A stretch of DNA of 11,222 nucleotides from an uncultured Verrucomicrobiales bacterium (GTDB taxonomy: Bacteria > Verrucomicrobiota > Verrucomicrobiia > Verrucomicrobiales > Akkermansiaceae): positions 1 to 11,222 of the forward strand of contig CALFDI010000100.1 of assembly GCA_937952875.1 (NCBI GenBank), read 5' to 3'. Numbering within the stretch: position 1 is the first letter of the stretch; the number at the start of each line of letters is the position of its first letter. The notes under the pieces are model-generated. The model saw only the letters and a program-made list of their open reading frames with translations. It was not told where the DNA came from and did not search any database. Positions 5,073 to 11,222 of this stretch are shown in pieces. The position numbers were made by a program, and so were the translations under genes.

Positions 5073-6617
5073 TTAATGGCGGAAGTGGCGGTGACCAGTG
5101 AAGACCATAGCCAGATTGGCTTCGTCTGCGGCAGCGATGACTTCCTCGTCACGGATGCTGCCTCCAGGCTGAATGCAGGCAGTAGCGCCAGCTTCAATAG
5201 CGGCGTCTAAGCCGTCTGCGAAGGGGAACATTGCATCTGATGCGATTACGCTCCCTTTGAGAGAGAGGCCAGCTTCATTAGCCTTCCAGACGGCGATGCG
5301 GCTGGAGTCGACACGGCTCATCTGACCAGCACCGATGCCGAGAGTCCGATCTGCGAGTGCATAGACGATGGCGTTTGATTTGACGTTTTTCACGACTCTC
5401 CAGGCAAAGCGCATTGCGCGCATTTCTTCCTCTGTCGGCGGACGCTTGGTCACGACTTTGCTCTCCATTTCATCGAGACCGAGTGGTGTGTGATCTCTTC
5501 CCATGACCATGATTCCTCCTGGGGCAGACTTGATCACGTGATCTTTTTTCGCCGTAAGGTAGGCATCATTCATCTTGATGAGACGCAGATTTTTCTTCTT
5601 CTGTAAAATGGCGCGCGCTTCAGGTTCGAAGTCTGGAGCGATGATGACGTCTGTGAAGATCTGGCTAATCACACGAGCGAGAGGCTCAGTCATTGGGCGA
5701 TTCATCACGATGACTCCACCGAATGGTGCCTGCGTATCTGTCGCGAAGGCTTTATTCCACGCTTCACGGAGATCATCATCATGCTGGCCTACGCCGCATG
5801 GGTTTGTGTGCTTAAGGATAGCGACTGTTGGGCGTGAGTAATCGAGAATGATGTCTCCAGCTGCCTCGATATCGAGAATGTTCGTGTAGGAGAGTTCTTT
5901 CCCCTGGAGCTGCGTAAAGCACTCGCCGAAGTTGCCGTAAAGTGTGGCGAACTGGTGAGGATTATCTCCATAGCGGAGTTCGCGTTCGAAGGGGAGGGTA
6001 ATAGAGAGTCGGGAGCGCGTGCCTTCAGCGGCGCCACTCAGGTAATTCGAGATAGCTCCGTCGTATTCTGTGGTGCGTGTAAAGACTTTGATCGCAAGTG
6101 TTTCGCGGAACTTGAGGGTCGTGTCACCATCGTGCTCTTTCATTTCTGATAGAATGCGATCGTAGTCCTTCGAGTCAGAGACGACTGTGACGAATTTGTA
6201 GTTCTTCGCCGCAGAGCGGAGCATGGACGGTCCGCCGATATCAATATTCTCGATAGCTTCTTCGAGGGTGACGTCGTCCTTAGCGATGGTTTCTTCAAAA
6301 GGATACAGATTCACGCAGACGAGATCGATCTGAGGAATGTCGTTCTCCTTCGCCTGCTGCTGATGCACGGAATCATCGCGAACTTGGAGGAGTCCTCCGT
6401 GAACCTTAGGGTGAAGGGTCTTTACGCGACCGTCGAAGAGCTCTGGAGCTCCGGTGAATTCAGATACGTCTATGACGGGAAGACCTGCTTCGCGAAGAGC
6501 CTTGGCGGTGCCGCCAGTGGAGAGGAGTTCGATGCCGTAGTCGTTATGCAACGATGTAGCGAATTCGATGAGCCCGGATTTATCCGAGACGGAAAGAAGA
6601 GCACGCTTGATAGCCAT
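5073..6617 (-). CDS. purH: Bifunctional AICAR formyltransferase / IMP cyclohydrolase
   Basis: PurH carries out the last two steps of de novo IMP synthesis in the cytoplasm: formylation of AICAR with 10-formyl-THF, then ring closure to IMP. The 514-residue protein has the N-terminal MGS-like cyclohydrolase domain (SVSDKSGL at residues 9-16, STGGTAKALREAGLPV at 33-48, DGRVKTLHPKVHGGLL at 62-77). The formyltransferase domain follows, with RYGDNPHQ (215-222), the catalytic pair K269-H270 in ILKHTNPCGVG, FATDTQAPFGGVIVMNRP, and a C-terminal block with QPGGSIRDEE and the final HRHFRH. Length is normal (E. coli 529 aa). A GTG at 6710 would add 31 residues unlike any PurH; the ATG at 6617 gives the standard MAIKRALLSVSDK start and is preferred. 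No Shine-Dalgarno sequence and no purine riboswitch are visible upstream. It is transcribed alone, ending at the terminator at 5016-5054. Confidence 0.97.
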   Translation of the reverse strand: MAIKRALLSVSDKSGLIEFATSLHNDYGIELLSTGGTAKALREAGLPVIDVSEFTGAPELFDGRVKTLHPKVHGGLLQVRDDSVHQQQAKENDIPQIDLVCVNLYPFEETIAKDDVTLEEAIENIDIGGPSMLRSAAKNYKFVTVVSDSKDYDRILSEMKEHDGDTTLKFRETLAIKVFTRTTEYDGAISNYLSGAAEGTRSRLSITLPFERELRYGDNPHQFATLYGNFGECFTQLQGKELSYTNILDIEAAGDIILDYSRPTVAILKHTNPCGVGQHDDDLREAWNKAFATDTQAPFGGVIVMNRPMTEPLARVISQIFTDVIIAPDFEPEARAILQKKKNLRLIKMNDAYLTAKKDHVIKSAPGGIMVMGRDHTPLGLDEMESKVVTKRPPTEEEMRAMRFAWRVVKNVKSNAIVYALADRTLGIGAGQMSRVDSSRIAVWKANEAGLSLKGSVIASDAMFPFADGLDAAIEAGATACIQPGGSIRDEEVIAAADEANLAMVFTGHRHFRH

Positions 6618-6866
6618 GATTGAGAAAAAGTAAACCGGTAGAGAGGTTAGTCCGGCGCCCAGTCGGGTAGCTGAGAGTGTGATTCGGGGCAAGCCTGATG
6701 TGTGGTGCACCTGTGCGAGTTGGAACTAAAGTTATTCACATTAAATAACATAAATGTATCGAATGGTGAGTTTTAACGCCTTTGAGTCGATAGATTGCTC
6801 TTTTGGGAGAAGGCTTTTCTCATCTGAAAGATTGATTATAGAAGAGATATTTTCTAAGATGAAGCT
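6618..6866. promoter_or_regulatory. Divergent intergenic region between purH and the PEP-CTERM gene
   Basis: This 249-nt region must contain promoters for both divergent genes. An A/T-rich core (6725-6765) holds a perfect inverted repeat, GTTATT (6731-6736) and AATAAC (6744-6749) with a 7-nt spacer, and overlapping it a DnaA-box-like TTATTCACA (6732-6740). TATCGA (6757-6762) and TCGATA (6787-6792) form a second, widely spaced inverted repeat. I see no purine riboswitch and could not place a purH promoter with confidence. Confidence 0.5.
6832..6860 (+). promoter_or_regulatory. Candidate promoter of the PEP-CTERM gene
   Basis: TTGATT (6832-6837) and TAAGAT (6855-6860) are separated by 17 nt, each matching its consensus at 4 of 6 positions. 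The -10 ends 6 nt before the GTG start at 6867, so transcription would begin at or beside the start codon. No Shine-Dalgarno sequence is present, which fits a leaderless mRNA. Confidence 0.35.
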
Positions 6867-7676
6867 GTGAAGAGCGTTTGCACATACTTTAACATAGCTT
6901 TTTGTATGGTTGCGTCGATTTCATTGCAGGCAGCCATCATCGCTTCAGATGACTTTGAGTCTTATGGCTTGGGTGAATTGAATGGTGGCTCTGGAGGGAC
7001 TGGTTTTGCATCATCATGGGTCGCTGCGACGAGTGTGACGGAGGTCGTCACTCCTGCGAATTCACTGACAAGCACTCCCAGTGACGCAGATCCTATCCTA
7101 GGAGGATCAAAGGCCTTGGAGTTAAGCGGCAATCAGTCGTCTGCAGTGGGTCGTGAACTCGGCGTTACTCTCACTGATACCTTTTATGTGAGCTTTCAGG
7201 TGCAAATGCCTGCGGGAACGATATCGGATAACCTTTTCGCTGCTCTTTACATTCAAAACCCTCTCTTCGTGGGTGCTCCTTCTGTGGGGATTAAGGCGAA
7301 TGAAGGACCTGGTGACAGAGACTTTATGGGCCGTTCAGAGGGAAACCGAGAGGTCTATGGGGATGAACAGCTAGCTGTCGGAAGCACAACGTATAGGCTG
7401 CTCGCAAAAGTCTCAAAAACGGGCGGGTCCGCTATCTACAATAATCTCGAATTTTGGTTGAACCCGAATTTGGGAGATGAGCTCACACCTGATGGGGTAT
7501 CCAGCCTCCCAGCGGGAACGACTACTGGTGTGTCAGCAGTAGATACGATAGGCTTTCGCACTGTGAACCTCACTTCTGATGACAGGATCTTAGTAGATAA
7601 TATTATCGTGTCTGATAGCTTCGAAGATCACTTCACAGTTCCTGAGCCCAGTTCGATACTGCTTATATCAGTCTAG
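6867..7676 (+). CDS. Secreted PEP-CTERM protein with frameshifted sorting tail
   Basis: As read, this is a 269-residue exported protein of unknown function. A signal peptide (about residues 1-22, h-region FNIAFCMVASISL) is followed by DDFESYGLGELNGGSGG and a Gly/Ser/Thr-rich, strand-forming body. Such DFESY openings with a later EFWLNPN and DTIGFRT are typical of LamG-like beta-sandwich secreted proteins in Verrucomicrobiota and Planctomycetota. Near the end is the sorting signal VPEPSS (258-263), normally followed by a transmembrane helix and an arginine cluster that direct processing by exosortase. Here the frame stops at TAG six codons later (after ILLISV), but the missing helix and arginines (LGAIGLLARRRL) are intact in another frame at 7673-7708. 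This points to a recent frameshift. As encoded, the product would lose its membrane anchor and sorting. The start codon is GTG; an ATG at 6906 would cut the signal peptide too short. The gene sits alone between purH and purF. Confidence 0.8.
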   Translation: MKSVCTYFNIAFCMVASISLQAAIIASDDFESYGLGELNGGSGGTGFASSWVAATSVTEVVTPANSLTSTPSDADPILGGSKALELSGNQSSAVGRELGVTLTDTFYVSFQVQMPAGTISDNLFAALYIQNPLFVGAPSVGIKANEGPGDRDFMGRSEGNREVYGDEQLAVGSTTYRLLAKVSKTGGSAIYNNLEFWLNPNLGDELTPDGVSSLPAGTTTGVSAVDTIGFRTVNLTSDDRILVDNIIVSDSFEDHFTVPEPSSILLISV

Positions 7677-7711
7677 GAGCTATTGGGCTCTTGGCTCGCC
7701 GGCGTTTATAG
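7670..7711 (+). pseudogene. Displaced PEP-CTERM helix and arginine cluster (out of frame)
   Basis: Read from AGT at 7670, the sequence encodes SLGAIGLLARRRL and then TAG (7709-7711). Joined to the upstream VPEPSSILLI, it restores a textbook PEP-CTERM tail. The change needed is removal of 2 nt (or addition of 1) near TATAT at 7664-7668: CTT ATC AGT CTA would read L-I-S-L in frame. Its last bases overlap the purF stop codon on the other strand. Confidence 0.8.
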
Positions 7712-9631
7712 TAGGCTGTAGGCGCGGCCATTACCACCTGAGTGCCAGGTGATATAGGCTGCTATAGCGGTGCTCGTGCCTCCAGGTGTCGGGTAGTTTC
7801 CAGTGAAATACCAGTCGCCTGATGGTCCAGGAATACTGGCTTGGAGATTATCCACTGTCTGGAAAATCACTTCGACTTCTCCGTCCCAGTCGGACTCTTC
7901 AGGGTAGACCATTCTGGAAATCTCAGTCGATATCTCTTCGTCCGTGTAGTCGGCGTAGATCGCTTGGACGACGTTTTGACGTTGGTCAGCTGGCTTTTTC
8001 AGTTCAGCTTCGCAAGCGGTGCGAACGTCATCGAGGAGGGAGGCTTTGCCATCGCGACGAATGAGATTAACCGTTGCTTGAAAGGCGATAAATTTCCCCA
8101 TTTCGCTCATGTCGATGCCGTAGCAGTCAGGGTAGCGAATCTGCGGAGCAGTCGATGCTATGACGATCTTTTTGGGATTCGTGCGTGCGAGAATCTTGAG
8201 AATGCTCTGCTTAAGCGTCGTGCCACGAACGATCGAGTCATCCATGGCGACGAGAGTCGTCTCCTTATCTTCTACGAGCCCGTATGTGATGTCGTAGACG
8301 TGTGATGCGAGTGTGGCTCGCCCTTTTTCCTGTGAGATGAAGGTGCGTAACTTGACGTCTTTATGAGCTAACTTTTCGCCCTGCGGCCAGTTATTCATAA
8401 CGAGGGAGTCGAGCTTGTCCTCTGTGAGTTCACCTTTTTCCGAAAGTTCTAGTATTTCCTGTTTGACCTCTGTGCGGCGATGGTTCCGCAGACCTTCCAT
8501 CATCCCGAAGAATCCGACTTCTGCAGTGTTCGGGATGAAGGTGAAGACGGCATTGTCGAGGTCATTGTCGACTGCTTTGATGAGCTGTGGGGTAAGCGCT
8601 GCACCCATAGCCTTACGCTCTTGATAAACGTCTGCATCATTCCCGCGCGAGAAGTAAATCCGCTCGAAGCTACATGGGGCAGGCGAGAGAGCTTCGCTAA
8701 ATGTAGACTCTTTGATGTCCCCATTCGCTTTGACTGTTAGTAAGCCGCCTGCAGGTAGGGCATTGACGTCTTTTTGATCTGCTTCAAAGACGGTCATGAG
8801 CGGGACACGCTCTGATGAGACTGCCACGACTTCATCATCGATGTAGATGTAGCAGGGGCGTATGCCGTGTGGATCACGCACGACGAAGAGGTCACCATTT
8901 CCGACCGCGCCACAGATGGCGTAGCCGCCGTCCCAGTGCTTGCCAGCTTCACGAAGAATTTTTTCTACGTCGAGGGCGCGTGCGATATGCTCTGCATTTT
9001 CGTGTCCCTCTTCTCCACGTTCCCGGTATTCACGATAGCGGTCGGTATGCTCTTCATCGAGATGGAAGCCAATCTCCTCGAGCACTGTTTGCGTGTCTGT
9101 GCCGAAAACCGGGTGCTGACCACGCTCGATAAGTGTGCGGTTCAGCGTGCCCGTGTTTGTCATGTTGAAGTTACCCATGACCATGAGGGTCCGCGTTGGC
9201 CAGTTACTCCGTCTGAGGTAGGGGTGGCATGAGCCTTCATCGAATTCTCCTGAGGTGCCGTAGCGTAAATGCCCCATGAGAATTTCTCCTCCGAATTCGA
9301 ATTTTTTCTTAACGTCCTCAGGGTCATCAGAGTCGATGATCCTTTTGCGGACGCGCTTATTGAAGGACTTGACTTGACCGTTAAAGACTTTGGCGAGGCA
9401 GTCCTTATCTGCTGAGCGTTTACGGAAGATGTATGGATCCCCGATTGGCATGTTGAGCTTGCATGACCCGATCCCGATGCCGTCCTGACCACGGTTGCGC
9501 TGCTTTTCCATCAGTAAGAAAAGCTTATTAAAGCCCCAAAGAGATGTGCCGTAACGGTCCTGATAGTAGGCGAGGGGTTTGCGTAGACGGACAACGGCGA
9601 TGCCGCATTCGTGGGTAATTTTATCGCTCAT
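7706..9631 (-). CDS. purF: Amidophosphoribosyltransferase, long Bacteroidota-type
   Basis: PurF catalyses the committed first step of purine synthesis: PRPP plus glutamine gives phosphoribosylamine. The 641-residue protein (E. coli 505 aa) begins MSDKITHECGIAVVRL. C9 is the catalytic N-terminal nucleophile of the class II glutaminase, so the first eight residues should be a propeptide removed after synthesis, as in B. subtilis PurF. Glutaminase motifs include RNRGQDGIGIG (46-56), GHLRYGTSG (120-128), GNFNMTN (153-159) and DPHGIRP (253-259). The phosphoribosyltransferase domain has the PRPP loop VAMDDSIVRGTTLK (461-474) and YPDCYGIDM (500-508). Extra insertions and the tail WYFTGNYPTPGG (607-618) fit the long PurF type I know from Bacteroidota. 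It lies 88 nt downstream of purM on the same strand and is probably co-transcribed with it. The ATG at 9631 follows a C-rich stretch without a Shine-Dalgarno sequence. No terminator is seen after the stop codon. Confidence 0.96.
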   Translation of the reverse strand: MSDKITHECGIAVVRLRKPLAYYQDRYGTSLWGFNKLFLLMEKQRNRGQDGIGIGSCKLNMPIGDPYIFRKRSADKDCLAKVFNGQVKSFNKRVRKRIIDSDDPEDVKKKFEFGGEILMGHLRYGTSGEFDEGSCHPYLRRSNWPTRTLMVMGNFNMTNTGTLNRTLIERGQHPVFGTDTQTVLEEIGFHLDEEHTDRYREYRERGEEGHENAEHIARALDVEKILREAGKHWDGGYAICGAVGNGDLFVVRDPHGIRPCYIYIDDEVVAVSSERVPLMTVFEADQKDVNALPAGGLLTVKANGDIKESTFSEALSPAPCSFERIYFSRGNDADVYQERKAMGAALTPQLIKAVDNDLDNAVFTFIPNTAEVGFFGMMEGLRNHRRTEVKQEILELSEKGELTEDKLDSLVMNNWPQGEKLAHKDVKLRTFISQEKGRATLASHVYDITYGLVEDKETTLVAMDDSIVRGTTLKQSILKILARTNPKKIVIASTAPQIRYPDCYGIDMSEMGKFIAFQATVNLIRRDGKASLLDDVRTACEAELKKPADQRQNVVQAIYADYTDEEISTEISRMVYPEESDWDGEVEVIFQTVDNLQASIPGPSGDWYFTGNYPTPGGTSTAIAAYITWHSGGNGRAYSLL

Positions 9632-9719
9632 GGGGGAGAAGGGGCGAGTTGAGCTGAGTAGAATGAATCTAGAGTCAGAGAGGTCAGATCTGGGAAGCTA
9701 CTGGAGTGAGATAGTTAAA

Positions 9720-10715
9720 TCACGCCTCTTTGACTTTTACGCGCACGCCTTTTTCAGGGACGATGTTACCGATAACGACTCCGCCAGGTCCAGCGGTGAG
9801 TGCTGTGTCTACATCTTCAGCTTTTACGATAATCGCCCAGCCGATGCCCATATTAAAGGTGTGGAAGCGATCTTCCTCGTCTGTATGAGCGAGGAGCTTG
9901 AGGAGTGCCGGATCTGTGATGGCGGGGATTTCTAGATCAGCGCCACAGTCCGTGAAGATACGCTCGATATTTTCCGGAAGGCCTCCGCCAGTGATGTGAG
10001 CCATAGCACGTGGAGTCACGCCAGACTTTTTGAGGTCTTGAACGACGTCGTTGTAGAGCCGTGTCGGGGCGAGTAGACCGATGATCTCTTGCTCTGAGAA
10101 TTCATCAGGATTCGCTGCGATGATGCGACGAGCTAGCGACCAGCCATTCGCGTGAATGCCATCTGATGCATAGCCAATGACGACATCGCCGACTTCGATC
10201 GTTGTTGGATCGATGAGGTCAGCCTTTTCCGCTGCGCCAATGCAGAAGCCAGAGAGTTCAATAACGTCATCTGGCACGATGCCCGGCATCTCAGCAGTCT
10301 CGCCGCCTGCGAGGATGCAGTTACAGCTTTCAAGATACTCGACCATTCCCGCGATAAGGCGAGTGATCTTTGGCTTATCGAGCTTAGAGATACCGATGTA
10401 ATCGAGAAAGAGAAGCGGATCACCACCAGTCGTGATGATGTCATTGACGGACATCGCGACGAGGTCTTTACCGGCGATTTCAAGCTGATCGTGTTCTAGA
10501 AGAAGTTCGAGCTTTGTGCCGACTCCGTCACATCCAGTCATGATCACTGGATTGTCATAAGCGCTTAAGTCGTAGCATGCGGCAAATAGACCGAAGGCTC
10601 CGTGAAGCTTGCGAGCGCCTTGTGTGCGCTTCACGAGGGCTCCGATATCGCCGACGAGAGCCGCAGCCTCCCGTGTATCGACGCCTGCTTCTTTATAAGT
10701 TAGCTTGCCAGACAT
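9720..10715 (-). CDS. purM: Phosphoribosylformylglycinamidine cyclo-ligase (AIR synthetase)
   Basis: PurM closes FGAM to aminoimidazole ribonucleotide with ATP, the fifth step of the purine pathway. The 331-residue protein is close to the family length (E. coli 345 aa). It shows the usual opening LTYKEAGVDTREAAALVGDI (residues 5-24), GCDGVGTKLELL (61-72), the phosphate/Mg-binding DLVAMSVNDIITTGGDPLLF (84-103), LAGGETAEMPGIV (135-147), GIHANGWSLAR (186-196), and GVTPRAMAHITGGGLPENI (232-250). The frame remains open upstream to 10775, but the ATG at 10715 gives the family-standard MSGKLTYKEAG start, and the extra residues are unrelated to PurM. It is the first gene of a purM-purF unit. A short stable hairpin lies 10 nt upstream of the start. 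A divergent membrane protein gene begins about 125 nt away. Confidence 0.97.
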   Translation of the reverse strand: MSGKLTYKEAGVDTREAAALVGDIGALVKRTQGARKLHGAFGLFAACYDLSAYDNPVIMTGCDGVGTKLELLLEHDQLEIAGKDLVAMSVNDIITTGGDPLLFLDYIGISKLDKPKITRLIAGMVEYLESCNCILAGGETAEMPGIVPDDVIELSGFCIGAAEKADLIDPTTIEVGDVVIGYASDGIHANGWSLARRIIAANPDEFSEQEIIGLLAPTRLYNDVVQDLKKSGVTPRAMAHITGGGLPENIERIFTDCGADLEIPAITDPALLKLLAHTDEEDRFHTFNMGIGWAIIVKAEDVDTALTAGPGGVVIGNIVPEKGVRVKVKEA

Positions 10716-10725
10716 AGATGAGTGG

Positions 10726-10741
10726 GTCTTCCGTAGAAGAC
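10726..10741 (-). promoter_or_regulatory. Small UNCG-type hairpin in the purM leader
   Basis: The minus strand reads GTCTTC-TACG-GAAGAC, a perfect 6-bp stem closed by C(UACG)G, a member of the very stable UNCG tetraloop class. It ends 10 nt before the purM ATG and would lie at or near the 5' end of the transcript if the candidate promoter at 10748-10775 is used. No T tract follows. It may protect the mRNA or affect initiation; this is inference. Confidence 0.5.
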
Positions 10742-10747
10742 GGCGTC

Positions 10748-10775
10748 GTTTTAGCGAAGGATACGCTGAGGTCAC
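10748..10775 (-). promoter_or_regulatory. Candidate promoter of purM-purF
   Basis: On the minus strand GTGACC (10770-10775) and TAAAAC (10748-10753, 4 of 6 matches to TATAAT) are separated by 16 nt. The start would fall near 10741, exactly at the base of the UNCG hairpin. Sequence match is modest. Confidence 0.3.
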
Positions 10776-10839
10776 GTTCCTTTTTTAGAAAGAATGTAAT
10801 GTGACAAAAAATGAACTGGAGTGGTCTCTAGGAGTTTGT

Positions 10840-11217
10840 ATGAGTCAGACAATGTCAGGGAAGAGAAGGCGAACAATTAACGTGGGAAAGTATTGGTTAA
10901 CAGCATTTAGCTTTTTGTTCGTTCGCGTGTTCTTCTTCCTCTTCATCATTCTTATGGCTGTTGGGGGCTATCTGAAGCAAATACCTATTCTCATGGCTGG
11001 CGGAGGATGTTTAGCCATGGCCGCTGTTTTAGGGTTCGTTCTTATTGTGAATAATAGCCAAGTGATTTGTCCGCTTTGCCGCACGCCCGTTTTTCAGACA
11101 TTGGGTGGATCGCAGAAGCATAAGCGGAAATTACGACCTGGCTTTGCTTTGAAATTATTGACTAAGACCCGGAGCCCGAAGTGTATCCATTGCAAAGAGC
11201 CATTCCGTTGGCTCTAA
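10840..11217 (+). CDS. Small membrane protein with C-terminal zinc ribbon, function unknown
   Basis: The preferred start is the ATG at 10840, because AGGAG (10831-10834 region) lies 5 nt upstream, the only good Shine-Dalgarno sequence in the window; this gives 125 aa. A GTG at 10801 in the same frame would add 13 residues. After a basic N-terminus (GKRRR, inside-positive) come two close transmembrane helices (about residues 18-43 and 47-71). They are followed by a cytoplasmic tail with CPLC (77-80) and, after a strongly basic 34-residue stretch (QKHKRKLRP...), CIHC (115-118). The two CxxC pairs suggest a zinc ribbon. I do not recognise a named family; similar two-helix plus CPxC...CxxC small proteins seem to recur in Opitutae, from memory. 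TGTAAT at 10795-10800 could be its -10. The gene ends at TAA 11215-11217, and the following A run is cut by the window edge. Confidence 0.8.
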   Translation: MSQTMSGKRRRTINVGKYWLTAFSFLFVRVFFFLFIILMAVGGYLKQIPILMAGGGCLAMAAVLGFVLIVNNSQVICPLCRTPVFQTLGGSQKHKRKLRPGFALKLLTKTRSPKCIHCKEPFRWL

Positions 11218-11222
11218 AAAAA

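Noticed and set aside
6618..6710. N-terminal extension of purH from a GTG at 6710
   Set aside because: The extra 31 residues do not resemble PurH, and the internal ATG at 6617 gives the standard family start.
6618..6866. Purine riboswitch upstream of purH
   Set aside because: I could not find the paired helices and conserved junction of a purine aptamer here or upstream of purM.
7664..7668. TATAT as an established phase-variation tract
   Set aside because: The repeat is only two and a half units long. It can explain a single 2-nt slip, but it is far shorter than known phase-variable repeats, so switching is only a possibility.
7841..8305. 154-codon reading frame antisense to purF
   Set aside because: It is contained in the conserved phosphoribosyltransferase part of purF and has no motif of its own.
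10716..10775. N-terminal extension of purM to 10775
   Set aside because: It would run through the leader hairpin and adds basic residues unrelated to PurM; the ATG at 10715 matches the family start.

Overview
The window looks like ordinary core chromosome from a member of the Verrucomicrobiota, most likely a marine Opitutae-type lineage. The lines of evidence are a secreted protein with a PEP-CTERM sorting tail, a long PurF of the kind found in Bacteroidota, a stand-alone AP2-like mini-protein, a two-helix membrane protein with a C-terminal zinc ribbon, and a near absence of Shine-Dalgarno sequences. The phylum is an inference from gene content; there is no rRNA here.

Layout. Bases 1-2297 are a minus-strand group: an AP2-like small protein, then phrB (CPD photolyase), then yaaA (peroxide-stress protein, cut by the left edge). 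The last two both limit DNA damage, from UV light and from peroxide plus iron. Bases 2298-2651 are a gene-free leader with a large hairpin. It leads into rpoA-rplQ (RNA polymerase alpha and ribosomal protein L17), which ends at a strong intrinsic terminator. Converging on it is a minus-strand pair of small lipoproteins, one with an EF-hand loop and one with a Gly/Tyr tail, with their own terminator.

Bases 5016-10715 carry purine biosynthesis on the minus strand. purH (final two steps to IMP) has its own terminator. purM and purF (steps 5 and 1) form a second unit. Between them, on the plus strand, sits a PEP-CTERM protein gene. Its sorting tail is out of frame because of what looks like a 2-nt expansion, and the displaced tail overlaps the 3' end of purF. 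Diverging from purM is a membrane zinc-ribbon protein of unknown function.

I found no CRISPR array, transposase, tRNA, rRNA, prophage or defence system, and nothing that amounts to a new biological system. The most interesting signals are the frameshifted PEP-CTERM tail, three exact DnaA-box-like 9-mers that all lie between genes, three genes whose best promoter match puts the transcription start on the start codon, and unexplained leader structures before rpoA and purM.
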